From an uncultured Lachnospiraceae bacterium (GTDB taxonomy: Bacteria; Bacillota; Clostridia; Lachnospirales; Lachnospiraceae): a stretch of 51,566 nt of DNA. Shown one piece after another: positions 25,409 through 34,464 of the stretch (positions are counted from its first letter, which is position 1; every line of letters begins with the position of its first letter). The notes under the pieces are model-generated. The model was not told the DNA's origin, searched no databases, and worked only from the letters and a program-made list of their open reading frames with translations. Made by a program: the position numbers and the translations under genes. Location: the NCBI GenBank assembly GCA_947626985.1, contig CANQUG010000020.1:1-51566 (forward strand), given 5' to 3'.

Positions 25409-28400
25409 CCGCCGCTCCTCCTTCCAGTGTTTCGGCCATCGCGTCATAAAGATCCCGGGCGGCTTCCTCGCATCCGAAGATCGCGCCGTAAACCTTGTAC
25501 CATTCGTACTGTCCCAGTTCTTCCTTCTCATCGGCGGAGCGGTCGATGATCATGGGGATGTTCAGGAGCAAAAGCTGTTCTCCCAGATCCTTCATCTCCT
25601 GAGCCGGTCCCTGATTCGTTCCTTCCTCCGGAAGGATGTCACCGGGGATAATAGCCAGATCGCTTCCGCAGAGCACCAGATCCTTAAACTGAGGATCCGT
25701 GTAGGCTCCGGCAAAACGGATCTCCGCCTTTTCCATAGCCTGCAGAACGGCCTCCACCGGGCAGTTTTCTGCGTCAAAGCCCACAGCGGCAACGCTTTCG
25801 AGGGCATTCAGACGCTCCAGGATCTTCAAGGCATTGGCGGACGCCGCGTAGGCGTTCTCCACGGGCTGCTGAATGATCAGCATTTCTTTTTCAATACCGG
25901 CGGGCAGCTCTCCGTCCTTCGGTACGATGAGATATCGAATCCAGGGGTCTCCGTAGAGAACAGACTGTTCTTCGTCCGGAGCTTCGCCGGATTCTTCTTC
26001 TCCTGCCAGATTCTCCACTGCCGCAGGATCTTCCGCATCTCCGGCAATCAGAACTGCTTCCTGGATCACTTCCCCTTCTTCATTTACATCGGTTCTTCCG
26101 GTATCCTTCGCAGCGTTGATCTCCAGCAGAATGAAACCGTCTTCATAATAATGCATCTGATAGTACTCAGCATAATCTGTTTCCAGAGTACCGAGGTAAG
26201 TCAGTCTCGGAATCTCCGGCGCATTTTCCAGCTTCTTCAGGGTACCCGCCGCTGCGGTGATTTTTTCCTCTGATTTGTCGTCCTGGTCTGATTTTTTGGC
26301 CGCTTCAAGTCCCACATAAATGCTGTACTCCACCTCGTGGCCCTGAGACATGGCTGTAGTCATAGCCAGGATCCGGTTGTTGGCATTGAGCTTTACGGGA
26401 ATCTCAAATATGCTGTTTCCGCCCGAAACGCTGCCGTAATAGGTGCCTCCGCTGGCTTTTACATACTGATAGCTGGGGCTGTCAAACACAACGGTGGCAT
26501 AGGTGCTGCCGCCCCGCACAGTGATCTTCGTGCAGGAAATGCTTACCCGTCCCGTTCCTCCCGACCAGGAAAAGCTGTCCGGAGTGTAAGTGCCGTCCGC
26601 CAAAGTTGTGGAAGTGTTCAACGCGGAGGTGCTACCGTTCGTTTTATCCTTGTCTTTATCTTTGTCTTTGTCCTTGTCTTTATCTTTGTCTTTATCCTTG
26701 TCCTTATCTTTGTCCTTATCTTTGTCCCCGTCGCCGCTTCCGGGCTGATCGCCGCCGGTTATTCCTGAGGACCGGAAGGTAAGCTCACGGTCATACCAGG
26801 GCTGGGGATTTCCCTCCTGCGCGTTTCTCCGGGAACGCGCGGCTATGGCCAGGGGAACGTCCAGCGCGGATACGGGAACCACAAAGACAGACCTGTCCTG
26901 AGTCTTTCCGTCGCTGCCGGTATAATTGGGTACGATTTCCTTCACAGGGATCCATTTCGAGGAATCCGCTTTCACGGCCTGCTCGCTGGTCCCCAGATAC
27001 AGATAATCATAGCCTGTACTGCTGAGCATAATTTCCGCGGTCATTTTTCCGTTCTTCACGGTGAGGGTGCACCCAATTACCTTGAACATTTCCGCACTGG
27101 AGGTTACTTCCACATCCTTATAGGTGCCGTCCTTTATCTTATCTCCTGACGGAGTAACGGTGGGAACCGGCGTTGCTGTAGGAGCAGGAGTTTCCGTGGG
27201 TACCGGAGTTTCTGTTGGAGCAGGAGTTTCTGTTGGTACCGGAGTTTCCGTGGGCTCAGGAGTTTCTGTGGGCTCAGGAGTTTCTGTGGGTACCGGACTG
27301 GGTGTGGCAGACGGTTCTGGCACGGCGCTCTCACTTAAATCCGCACGGACAATATATTCCACCTCGTGGGCCTTTCCCATGGCCATGGTCATACCGATGA
27401 TTCGATTCTCCTGATTCAGAGCAATGGGAATCTGGAACACTGCTTTTCCGTCCGATACTGCCGGCTGGTCAAAAAACTCTCCATTTGCCTTGACATACCG
27501 ATAGTTGTCACTGCTGAAAGCAATTACAGCGTATGCTTTTCCATCCTTTACAAGGATCTGATCGCAGGAGATCGTTACTTTTCCGGTACCGCCCTGGAAG
27601 GTAAATGCCTCGGGAGCATATGTTCCATCGGCAAGGGCTGTGGAATTATCCACCGGCTCTGTAACTCCTTCGCCGGGTACAGGCGTAGGCGTTGCTTCCG
27701 GCGTCTGTGAGGGTTCCGGTGAAGGTGAAACTTCCGGCGTTCCCGTCGGTGTCGGTGAAGGCGTTGCGGAAGGTTCTCCCTCCTTCTCAAGCTTCTCGGA
27801 AAGGAAAGTAATACTGCGGCTGTACCAGGCGTCCTTGCTCCTGGAATGCGCTGCGACAGCAATGGGAACATTCAGCAAATCCACAGGGATTTCGAAGGTA
27901 TAACGATCCTGCGTTTTGCCATCGCTTCCTTCATAATTCTCCAGAATTTCCTTCACGGGAATCCACTGGCTCTCCTCTGCCTTCTCCGCATCCTCCGCAG
28001 TTCCGGGGAACAGATAATCATATCCCGTTCCGCTCATGGTGATCACTGCGGTCATTTTGCCCTCCGCGGATACCAGTATACAGTCGATCACCTTAAACAT
28101 AGCTTCGCCGGTAACGGCGCCTTCCTCCGGAAGATGATAGGTTCCATCGGGAGCGATCGTGGGTTCCGGCGTCTGGGTAGGCTCCGGCGTCGCCGACGGC
28201 GACGGAAGCATCTCGGGGATTCCTATAAGTAAATCCTGTTTTACATACCATTCTCCATCAGTTTTTCTCACCACTATGGGGATATACTGTCCCCGCATTG
28301 TTCCGGGTATTTCAAAGGAGAAGGTAAAGCCTCCCAGCTCGTTGGCTGTTCCTTCAATTACAGGCGACTTGGTCTCATCCTCCCTGCTTCCCAGGTAAAT

Positions 28401-29849
28401 TCCGTTATAGCTCTTGCTGGAAGTGGCAAATGTAACAGCGATGACGTTCTCTTTTTCCTCCGCGGTAAAGCTGGCGATTTTGAACATGGCATATTCTGTC
28501 ATGTCCTCCTTCTTCACCACTTTCATCTCCGTAACGGCATCGGCAGAATCTCCGGCTGCGTTCAGCAGTCCCTCATTCTCTGAAGGCGTTCCTTCCTCCG
28601 GAAGCTCTTCCCCCTGCAGATTTTCATTTTCCTCCCGCAGTTCTTCCTCATCAGATGCCCCAGCCGGCTCAGTTACCTCTTCGGAATCTACAGAAGTGTC
28701 CTCCGACGGATTTTCGGAGATTTCACCGGCAAGGAGGTTCACAGCCGCATCCAGCTCCTGTGACAGCTGTTCATCCTCGTCCTGGTCATCCGCATCAGAA
28801 GCCGCTTCATCGGACTCTCCGGCGTCTGTATCCTGCTCCTCATCCTCTTTCCGTTCTTCTCCTCTATCGGAAGAATCCGCAGCAGTATCGGACGATTCCG
28901 CAGCAGTTTTCTCAGAATCTTCCTTATTATTATCATCGGCAGAAGCGGGAAGAGTCAGATAGAGATCCTTCTCCACATACCATTTCCCTGTTTTGGTACT
29001 GCAAGGCACATAGGAAACCTTCTGACCCAGCTGGTCCTGCTGAATTTCAAAAACAAAGGTGTATGTACCGTCCCCGTTTAAGGTTCCCTCCACGACAGGA
29101 GTCTTTTCATCTTCCTTGTCTCCGAAGTAAATCCTGTTATAGCTTCCGTTTTCTGTAATCAGTGTGACCGTGATACGGCCGTCTTCTTCCCTTGCAGTGA
29201 TGCTGGAAACTTTAAATTCCTCCGCCTGAGCACTGCCTGACTTTTTTTCTTTCTTCTCAGCTGCAGCAGAATTCCCTTTTCCGGAAGTCTTAAGGGCTTT
29301 CTTCTTCTCTGCGCCAGAGGAAGTCTGTCCCTTTTCTTCGGATTTCCCTTTCTCTTTCTTTCCGGCTGTCTCCTGGGTGGTCTCTTTCCCCCCGGCGGCT
29401 TCCTGAGCCGTTTCCTTCTTGCCGGCCGTATCCTCCGTTGTCTTTTCTCCGGATGCATCCTGGGCCGTCTCCTTCTTATCAGCCTCATCCTCATCCGAAC
29501 TGTCTTTTTCCGCATTCTCCGGCTCGCTCTCCTGATCTGATGACTCACCGGATGTTTCCTCAGCTGCGGAAGAATCCTCCTCATTTTCCGGGACGGACGT
29601 CTCTGATTCCCCAGACGTCTTTTCCTCAGACGGCTCTTTTTCAGACGATTCCTCTCCGGAAGTCTTCTTCACAGCTTCCTCCCCGGAAGCATCGGTCCCG
29701 GACGTCTCCTCCGGCTCCGAAGCCTTCTCTTCCCCTGTGGCATTCGCAGTTTTCTCTCCGCCGGACGCCCCGTAGGCTGCCGCCGGGGACACTGTCAGCG
29801 AAAACGCGAGAAACAATGCGAGAAACTTACTGACATTTTTCATTTTCAC
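25395..29849 (-). CDS. Giant secreted repeat protein behind the cobalamin riboswitch, candidate surface corrinoid-capture protein
   Basis: 1484 aa. A signal peptide (residues 1-28, ending in AAAYG) is followed by a Glu/Ser/Lys-rich stretch to about 205. Six beta-rich modules of about 90-110 aa follow, starting near 212, 456, 585, 749, 922 and 1092. They form alternating types (MFKVI...GYDYL and GGTGKV/RVSISC...HEVEY) and resemble NEAT-like sandwiches. Linkers are acidic, Pro/Thr-rich, or an Asp-Lys run (about 1040-1069). The C-terminus (about 1206-1484) equals only the N-lobe of a BtuF-like protein. No LPXTG motif or transmembrane tail was seen. Placed directly after the riboswitch and before the importer genes, it probably binds a corrinoid or an associated ligand outside the cell. 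Heme binding is an alternative if the modules are true NEAT domains. Confidence 0.78.
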   Translation of the reverse strand: MKMKNVSKFLALFLAFSLTVSPAAAYGASGGEKTANATGEEKASEPEETSGTDASGEEAVKKTSGEESSEKEPSEEKTSGESETSVPENEEDSSAAEETSGESSDQESEPENAEKDSSDEDEADKKETAQDASGEKTTEDTAGKKETAQEAAGGKETTQETAGKKEKGKSEEKGQTSSGAEKKKALKTSGKGNSAAAEKKEKKSGSAQAEEFKVSSITAREEDGRITVTLITENGSYNRIYFGDKEDEKTPVVEGTLNGDGTYTFVFEIQQDQLGQKVSYVPCSTKTGKWYVEKDLYLTLPASADDNNKEDSEKTAAESSDTAADSSDRGEERKEDEEQDTDAGESDEAASDADDQDEDEQLSQELDAAVNLLAGEISENPSEDTSVDSEEVTEPAGASDEEELREENENLQGEELPEEGTPSENEGLLNAAGDSADAVTEMKVVKKEDMTEYAMFKIASFTAEEKENVIAVTFATSSKSYNGIYLGSREDETKSPVIEGTANELGGFTFSFEIPGTMRGQYIPIVVRKTDGEWYVKQDLLIGIPEMLPSPSATPEPTQTPEPTIAPDGTYHLPEEGAVTGEAMFKVIDCILVSAEGKMTAVITMSGTGYDYLFPGTAEDAEKAEESQWIPVKEILENYEGSDGKTQDRYTFEIPVDLLNVPIAVAAHSRSKDAWYSRSITFLSEKLEKEGEPSATPSPTPTGTPEVSPSPEPSQTPEATPTPVPGEGVTEPVDNSTALADGTYAPEAFTFQGGTGKVTISCDQILVKDGKAYAVIAFSSDNYRYVKANGEFFDQPAVSDGKAVFQIPIALNQENRIIGMTMAMGKAHEVEYIVRADLSESAVPEPSATPSPVPTETPEPTETPEPTETPVPTETPAPTETPVPTETPAPTATPVPTVTPSGDKIKDGTYKDVEVTSSAEMFKVIGCTLTVKNGKMTAEIMLSSTGYDYLYLGTSEQAVKADSSKWIPVKEIVPNYTGSDGKTQDRSVFVVPVSALDVPLAIAARSRRNAQEGNPQPWYDRELTFRSSGITGGDQPGSGDGDKDKDKDKDKDKDKDKDKDKDKDKDKDKTNGSTSALNTSTTLADGTYTPDSFSWSGGTGRVSISCTKITVRGGSTYATVVFDSPSYQYVKASGGTYYGSVSGGNSIFEIPVKLNANNRILAMTTAMSQGHEVEYSIYVGLEAAKKSDQDDKSEEKITAAAGTLKKLENAPEIPRLTYLGTLETDYAEYYQMHYYEDGFILLEINAAKDTGRTDVNEEGEVIQEAVLIAGDAEDPAAVENLAGEEESGEAPDEEQSVLYGDPWIRYLIVPKDGELPAGIEKEMLIIQQPVENAYAASANALKILERLNALESVAAVGFDAENCPVEAVLQAMEKAEIRFAGAYTDPQFKDLVLCGSDLAIIPGDILPEEGTNQGPAQEMKDLGEQLLLLNIPMIIDRSADEKEELGQYEWYKVYGAIFGCEEAARDLYDAMAETLEGGAADEAD
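26643..26732 (-). repeat. Asp-Lys dipeptide repeat, degenerate 6-bp tandem array
   Basis: About fifteen Asp-Lys units in the giant protein, written with mixed GAC/GAT and AAA/AAG codons. The charged, probably extended linker separates modules 5 and 6 and could vary in length by slippage. Confidence 0.85.
27170..27330 (-). repeat. Pro/Thr/Glu linker repeats (TETP-type)
   Basis: Repeating PTETP/PVPTETPAP units between modules 4 and 5, encoded by near-identical 18-bp DNA repeats. A wall-spanning or spacer stalk is the likely role. Confidence 0.8.
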
Positions 29850-29873
29850 CGCTCCTTTCTTTATAAACGCTTA

Positions 29874-29904
29874 TAAAAAACGCCTGCCCATTCCGAGCAG
29901 ACGC
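29874..29904 (-). terminator. Intrinsic terminator in the cobalamin-riboswitch leader
   Basis: A 9-bp stem (CGTCTGCTC/GGGCAGGCG) is followed by six U, about 25 nt upstream of the giant-protein start. It is the likely OFF switch of the riboswitch. Confidence 0.85.
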
Positions 29905-30029
29905 TTCTTCACAAAAACAAACCTATCCCTGGGATAAGTATTTTTCCGTGAATGAGACTTTACCTGGAAGCTATTCACCGGCGCGCCGAAAGTGAAGGAT
30001 CTCAACAGAGCTTTCACTTCCGCCGCATA

Positions 30030-30204
30030 GATTTTCAGCAGGTTTCCTGACTGACAGATCTCCACCGGACAGTTCCTTCTTGTGCGCGGCACAATGGATT
30101 TTTTACCATCCGATTCCCTGATTACAGTGGCCGGACCGTTCAGGATTTTCACCCGATTCCCTTTTACCCCCTCAGAACAGCAGGTCTGACGGGCACTGAA
30201 AATC
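30030..30204 (-). promoter_or_regulatory. Cobalamin (AdoCbl-type) riboswitch aptamer
   Basis: The minus strand shows the conserved core in order: AAAAGGGAATCGGGTGAAAA then TCC, ACGGTCCGGCCACTGTAA, and the B12 box GTCAGTCAGGAAACCTGC at 30037-30055. The closing P1 stem is a perfect 9 bp (GATTTTCAG/CTGAAAATC). The terminator at 29874-29904 is the expression platform. High cobalamin should therefore stop transcription of the giant protein and the importer genes. Confidence 0.95.
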
Positions 30205-30351
30205 TCTATTTTTTTATTATTCTAGCAAAATAAATACAAATGTCAATATGATTCACGAAAATACGCCCGGTGAAATCTCCGGCCTCATTTCCCATAAAAT
30301 AAAGAAATTTGCGGTTCTCCGGCTGTGCAGCAGGAAAGACGCTGCCGCCTT

Positions 30352-30783
30352 TTATTTTCCCACCGCAAAGGTGAGTTCCGCAGTCACGGCCACCTTTCCT
30401 TCCTGGTTTACCGCCCTGGCTTTTCCTACCCCTACGGGTCCTTTTTCCCTGATAATCTCTACCTCCAGTGTGAGAACGTCCCCGGGAACCACCTTTGTCC
30501 TGAATTTCGCTTTATCGATCCCGCCGAAAAAGGCAATCTTTCCCTTATTCTCCGGTTTGCTCAAAATCGCCACAGCTCCTGTCTGCGCCAGCGCCTCCAC
30601 CAGGAGAACTCCCGGCATCACCGGCTCCTGGGGAAAATGCCCCGCAAAATAAGGTTCATTATAGGATACGCATTTCTTTCCCACAGCCCGCACCCCCGGC
30701 TCCAGTTCTTCGATAGTGTCGATCAGCAAAAAAGGCTGTCTGTGGGGAATAATTTCCATGATTTCCTTTGTACTCAGCTTCAT
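30352..30783 (-). CDS. fabZ: 3-hydroxyacyl-ACP dehydratase
   Basis: Dehydrates 3-hydroxyacyl-ACP in type II fatty-acid elongation. It is a 143-aa hot-dog fold with [12 protein letters not shown] at residues 11-22, the catalytic His49 in [16 protein letters not shown], and Glu63 in [15 protein letters not shown] precedes ATG 30783. A terminator after acpP separates it from that gene, so it probably has its own promoter; TATAAT lies just before the ribosome site, next to a palindrome at 30810-30827. Confidence 0.95.
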   Translation of the reverse strand: MKLSTKEIMEIIPHRQPFLLIDTIEELEPGVRAVGKKCVSYNEPYFAGHFPQEPVMPGVLLVEALAQTGAVAILSKPENKGKIAFFGGIDKAKFRTKVVPGDVLTLEVEIIREKGPVGVGKARAVNQEGKVAVTAELTFAVGK

Positions 30784-30809
30784 ATACGGCCTCCTTATTA
30801 TAATAAACG

Positions 30810-30827
30810 GAAATCGGAACCGATTTC
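30810..30827. promoter_or_regulatory. 18-bp palindrome upstream of fabZ, candidate operator
   Basis: GAAATCGG-AA-CCGATTTC, a perfect dyad 26 nt upstream of the fabZ start. Its position suits a repressor of fatty-acid genes. The regulator is unknown; the TetR protein at 32931 is one candidate. Confidence 0.5.
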
Positions 30828-30950
30828 GGCTCCCGCTCTGCGCCGGGTCATAACTGCCGGCATTTCCTTCCCGCTCTCTGACGGGGACAGGTTCCGCACG
30901 ATTTCCCGTTCATTTGATGACAAAATATTTTGGCAGTCAAATTATTTTCC

Positions 30951-30987
30951 GAAAAAATTCTCCTTAAGGCTGTCATGCCTCAAGGAG
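30951..30987 (-). terminator. Intrinsic terminator after acpP
   Basis: CTCCTTGAGGC pairs with GCCTTAAGGAG (one G-U), followed by AATTTTTT on the minus strand, 17 nt after the acpP stop. Confidence 0.88.
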
Positions 30988-31003
30988 ACGTGTAAACGTG
31001 CAG

Positions 31004-31237
31004 TTATGCATCCAATCCTTTGCTTCTCAGAAAATCAATGACGTCGCCGACCTTCTCCAGGTGCTCCAGTTCATCCTCCGGAATTTCTATATTGTACTCC
31101 TCTTCCAGAGCCATCACCAACTCAAACAGATCCAGGGAGTCCGCACCCAGATCATCCTTAAAAGATGTATCCATAGTAATTTCTGCGGCATCACAGCTCA
31201 GCTGCTCCGCAATCATCTCTCTCATTTTTTCTAACAT
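31004..31237 (-). CDS. acpP: Acyl carrier protein
   Basis: 77-aa acidic carrier protein with the phosphopantetheine Ser34 in the [20 protein letters not shown] context. It carries acyl chains for fatty-acid synthesis and is the likely target of the PPTase at 17106-17687. ATG 31237 has AAGGAG 9 nt upstream; a longer in-frame reading from 31342 lacks ACP character. A terminator follows the gene. Confidence 0.95.
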   Translation of the reverse strand: MLEKMREMIAEQLSCDAAEITMDTSFKDDLGADSLDLFELVMALEEEYNIEIPEDELEHLEKVGDVIDFLRSKGLDA

Positions 31238-31386
31238 TTCACTCTTCTCCTTAATTCCTATTAAAAGCAGCTGCCGAACGCATACTTCTTTGATGTTCAA
31301 AGTATATATTCTGCCGTTGTATTTGTCAATAGTATTTTCCATATTTGCCCAACTGTGTGATCCCCGCTGAATGGCCGCTTCCTCCC

Positions 31387-32601
31387 CTACAGCAGCAGCT
31401 CCGAATCCTGGAATCTGATCTGTCTGGCAACGCTGAGCGCCAGCCCCATTTCCGCCATCAGAAACAGGATGGAAGTCCCTCCGTAACTGATAAAGGGCAG
31501 CGTCACGCCCGTATTGGGCAGAAGATTCAGCACCACGGCCACATTCAGGATCACCTGAAGGGAAATATGAATAAAAATCCCGCTTACCAGAAGGGAGCCG
31601 AAAAGATCCGGCGCATTCTGGGCAATAAAAAACAACCGGTACAGCAGGTAGGCAAACATCAGCAGAACAATCGCGCCGCCCACGATCCCCAGCTCCTCGC
31701 AGACAATGGAAAAGATCATATCGTTCTGAGCCTCCGGAACCTTCCCAAGCTTCTGCATGCTGTTTCCCAGCCCTCTGCCGAAAAGTCCGCCGGAACCGAT
31801 GGCATAAAGCGCCTGAAGCGTCTGGAACCCTTCATTGTCCGCATAGCGTTCCGGATGGAGCCAGACCAGGATCCGCTTCATACGGAACGTTACGTTATCA
31901 TCGCCCACACTGGTGGTAATAGATAGAATCTTTACTCCCACCGCTGCGATCACAATCACCGCCAGGGCGATGAGGAGAAAAATTTTCATATCGGGATGGG
32001 CGATGAAGATCAGTCCGGCGGTGATGCAGAAAATAATAATCGCCGTACTCAGATTTTCCGTACCCACATAGGCAATGAGAGCCAGAAGGCCGCCCATGCC
32101 GCCCAGCACCATACAGGCCTTCAGAGTGCGCACCTGCTTCCCCATTTTTACGATCATATAGGAAAGGCAGACGATCACCGCAATCTTGGCAACCTCCGAC
32201 GGCTGGAACTGGATAGGGCCGATCTTCAGCCACCGCCGCGCTCCGTTCGCTGCCACACCAAGGGGCGTACGCACCAGCAGCATCAGAAGAATGGCTGTTC
32301 CATACAACAAAGTGGTAAAGTAAGCAAGGATATGATAATCTACTCTGGAAACGACCAGGGCAATGACAATACATCCCAGACTGATAAACGCCTGCCGCTT
32401 AAAATAGAACATATCATCTCCGTAATCGATCTCCGCCGTGTACGCACTGGTACTGTACAGCATAATCAGGCCAAAGCATGTCAGCAGCACGATCACCGCC
32501 ACCAGATTATAATCATAAAAGTCCGATCCCGAAAAGCTGAAAATTTTCCGTTTCCGTGCATTGGCAATCAGCGGCTTCCTCCGCTGTCCTGTTTTTTCCA
32601 T
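31387..32601 (-). CDS. ftsW: FtsW/RodA/SpoVE-family peptidoglycan glycosyltransferase
   Basis: SEDS polymerase that extends glycan strands from lipid II, 404 aa with about ten membrane helices. Family landmarks are [21 protein letters not shown] near residue 120, with the extended WL-x-QPSE motif, the extracellular [20 protein letters not shown], and the C-terminal [20 protein letters not shown] near residue 360. A division (FtsW) or sporulation (SpoVE) role cannot be separated by sequence; no partner PBP is adjacent. Confidence 0.9.
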   Translation of the reverse strand: MEKTGQRRKPLIANARKRKIFSFSGSDFYDYNLVAVIVLLTCFGLIMLYSTSAYTAEIDYGDDMFYFKRQAFISLGCIVIALVVSRVDYHILAYFTTLLYGTAILLMLLVRTPLGVAANGARRWLKIGPIQFQPSEVAKIAVIVCLSYMIVKMGKQVRTLKACMVLGGMGGLLALIAYVGTENLSTAIIIFCITAGLIFIAHPDMKIFLLIALAVIVIAAVGVKILSITTSVGDDNVTFRMKRILVWLHPERYADNEGFQTLQALYAIGSGGLFGRGLGNSMQKLGKVPEAQNDMIFSIVCEELGIVGGAIVLLMFAYLLYRLFFIAQNAPDLFGSLLVSGIFIHISLQVILNVAVVLNLLPNTGVTLPFISYGGTSILFLMAEMGLALSVARQIRFQDSELLL

Positions 32602-32930
32602 CTCATCACCTGCACTTTCCGCCGTTCGTTTTCCATTCCCGGCTTCTGTAGATTATACCATGGCCGTTTTCTTCCCGCAAGAGCGGATTGTCAATGTTAT
32701 TTCAGCAAACTTCCCCTCATAGATTGCATTTTTCATTCCGCAAAACTCTTTTGTCAGTTTCTTTGGTGAAATTAAATCATATGATTAAATTCATCAAAAT
32801 TTAATAAGTTAAAATTTAAATCTTTCCGGTCCATTATCCGGTTGACTTCCCTCCCCTTCCCATTTAAAATAAGACAGGACGTCGAAAATTGTCTGATCAT
32901 TCAATCCAATATCGAGGAGGAAAGCAACGC
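32602..32930. other. Divergent intergenic region between ftsW and tetR
   Basis: 329 bp, AT-rich near 32760-32820. It has a 12-bp dyad AATCATATGATT at 32775-32786 that could be an operator for the TetR protein. No clear sigma-A promoter pair stood out. Confidence 0.35.
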
Positions 32931-33548
32931 ATGGGCAAACTGGAAGACAACAAGGAAAAGAAAAAGACCGCCCTTTTCAATGCCGCGCTGGAATTATTCA
33001 CCGACAAAGGCTTTGAAAAAACCACGATTTCCGATATTGCGGAAACAGCCGGAATCGCGAAGGGAACCTTCTATTTATATTTTGAAGATAAATATGATCT
33101 CCGGAACAAGCTTGCCGCCTACAAAGTACAGGAACTGTTCTATAAAGCCTACGAGGCGCTGGAGGCCTCGGAACTGTCGGACTTCAAAAATCAGCTTATT
33201 TTCCTGATCAATCATATTCTGCACGAACTCAGCGAGAATCCTTTTCTGCTGACCTTTGTCTCACAAAATCTTACCTGGAGCACCTTCCGAAATTTTTTTG
33301 AGGAGCGGATCAGCGAGGACGGCGCCGACTTCTATGATTTCTTTCAGTCCTTTCTGGATCAGAGCCGGAGATACTATCGTTATCCGGAATTTATGCTGTT
33401 CACTATTGTAGAACTGGTGTGGAGCACCTGCTACAGCTGCATTCTTTTCGGCCAGCCGGCGGCGCTGGAGGTCTATAAGCCCCATCTCTACCGTTCCATA
33501 GAAGGTATTATGCAGAGCTTCCGGCTGGAGAACGCGGAGCGGGCGTAG
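32931..33548 (+). CDS. TetR-family transcriptional regulator
   Basis: 205-aa repressor-type protein. The N-terminal helix-turn-helix spans about residues 30-56 (TTISDIAETAGIAKGTFYLY), and a helical ligand domain follows. ATG 32931 follows GAGGAGG by 10 nt; an in-frame start at 32889 would add 14 residues with no such site. It is one of the few plus-strand genes and is divergent to ftsW. The ligand and regulon are unknown; its place near fabZ and acpP allows a fatty-acid or membrane-stress role, but that is only context. Confidence 0.88.
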   Translation: MGKLEDNKEKKKTALFNAALELFTDKGFEKTTISDIAETAGIAKGTFYLYFEDKYDLRNKLAAYKVQELFYKAYEALEASELSDFKNQLIFLINHILHELSENPFLLTFVSQNLTWSTFRNFFEERISEDGADFYDFFQSFLDQSRRYYRYPEFMLFTIVELVWSTCYSCILFGQPAALEVYKPHLYRSIEGIMQSFRLENAERA

Positions 33549-33550
33549 GT

Positions 33551-33720
33551 CCGGGCAGAAAGCATATATTCAGCCGGAGAATAAAGCGCGGACGCTGACC
33601 CGGGCTGAAAGCACATATTCAGCCGGAAAATAAAGTGCGGACGCTGACCCGGGCTGAAAGCACATATTCAGCCGGAGAATAAAGCGCGGGTATAGACCTG
33701 GGCTGAAAGCACATATTCCG
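33551..33720 (+). repeat. 49-bp tandem repeat, about 3.4 copies, each able to form a hairpin
   Basis: Copies start at 33551, 33600, 33649 and 33698. Copies 2 and 3 contain GGCTGAA...TTCAGCC (7-bp stem, 8-nt loop); the first and last are degenerate. The array lies between the tetR stop and cotJA. 49 bp is not a multiple of 3 and no frame is open, so it is probably non-coding. Confidence 0.85.
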
Positions 33721-33850
33721 TCGTGAATTCCCCGAGCAGGAGAACGCAGAATTATACTCCATCTCACGGGCCAGTGAATCATGTGACCATTTGACGATCC
33801 AATCATAAAATATAGAGTGAACACTTTATATTTGAAGAAAGGATATGTTC

Positions 33851-34180
33851 ATGGAAAAATATCAGATGAACCGCTCCGGCGGCCGTCCTTATCAGTCCTC
33901 CTGCGGCATGAACCGTCAGCAGACGAGAGAACCCGGAATGTCCCGCCAGACCGGCAGGACAGACTGCATGAACGAAGACCGGTGCGGCTGTCATATGCGG
34001 GACATTTCCTCAGCAAAAGCCGCCCTTTATGCCCAGACAGACTCCATGCCGGTGGCTATGGCCTATGTTCCCTGTCAGAAATTTACGGAATGCTTCGACC
34101 TGTGCCGGGCGCTGAACGCCGGCACGATCTTTCCTGATCTCTGCAAACCATTCTGCGGAAAGAGAGGTGCGAAAAGATGA
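33851..34180 (+). CDS. cotJA: Spore coat protein CotJA-like
   Basis: 109-aa cysteine-rich protein with the CotJA core AMAYVPCQKFTECFDLCRALNAGTIFPDLCKPF split over two lines here as AMAYVPCQKF and GTIFPDLCKPF near the C-terminus. It belongs to the inner spore coat and is made in the mother cell. ATG 33851 is preferred to the ATG at 33845 because AAAGG then has normal spacing. The reading overlaps cotJB by 4 nt. The long Gly/Arg/Gln-rich N-terminus (about 50 residues) is species-specific. Confidence 0.87.
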   Translation: MEKYQMNRSGGRPYQSSCGMNRQQTREPGMSRQTGRTDCMNEDRCGCHMRDISSAKAALYAQTDSMPVAMAYVPCQKFTECFDLCRALNAGTIFPDLCKPFCGKRGAKR

Positions 34181-34461
34181 TGTATCCCAATCAATCAGCC
34201 TCTCAGAATCAGCTTCTTCAGACGATTTATGAGTCCAGCTTTGCAGCCTGCGATATTCTTCTTTATCTGGACACCCACCCCTGTGATGAAAAGGCTCTGG
34301 AATACTACGACGAGCGTATCAGCGAGCGCAAAAAAGCCTTAATTGAATATGCCCGGGCCTATGGCCCCCTGACCATGGATTCCGTCATGGAAAACTGCGG
34401 TGAAAGCTGGAAATGGATGGAGCAGCCATTCCCCTGGGAGCAGGAAGGAGAGTGCAGATAA
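34177..34461 (+). CDS. cotJB: Spore coat protein CotJB
   Basis: 94-aa partner of CotJA and CotJC. Typical features are FAACDILLYLDTHPCDEKAL, YYDERISERKKALIEY, YGPLTMDSV and the Trp-rich WKWMEQPFPWE C-terminus. The gene overlaps cotJA and ends 3 nt before cotJC, so the three are one operon. Confidence 0.92.
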   Translation: MMYPNQSASQNQLLQTIYESSFAACDILLYLDTHPCDEKALEYYDERISERKKALIEYARAYGPLTMDSVMENCGESWKWMEQPFPWEQEGECR

Positions 34462-34464
34462 TCT

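Noticed and set aside
23148-25549. Long plus-strand frames opposite the cobalamin importer genes
   Set aside because: They are shadows of GC-rich coding DNA on the other strand; only the minus-strand frames have ribosome sites and family motifs.
26643-26732. Regular short repeats considered as a CRISPR array
   Set aside because: The 6-bp units are in frame and encode Asp-Lys; there are no spacers.
27124-27414. Plus-strand frame of Val-Gly-Ser repeats
   Set aside because: It is the antisense of the Pro/Thr/Glu linker repeats in the giant protein.
29871-30152. Open frame of 93 codons on the minus strand upstream of the giant protein
   Set aside because: It lies inside the cobalamin riboswitch and its terminator; the sequence is explained by conserved RNA elements.
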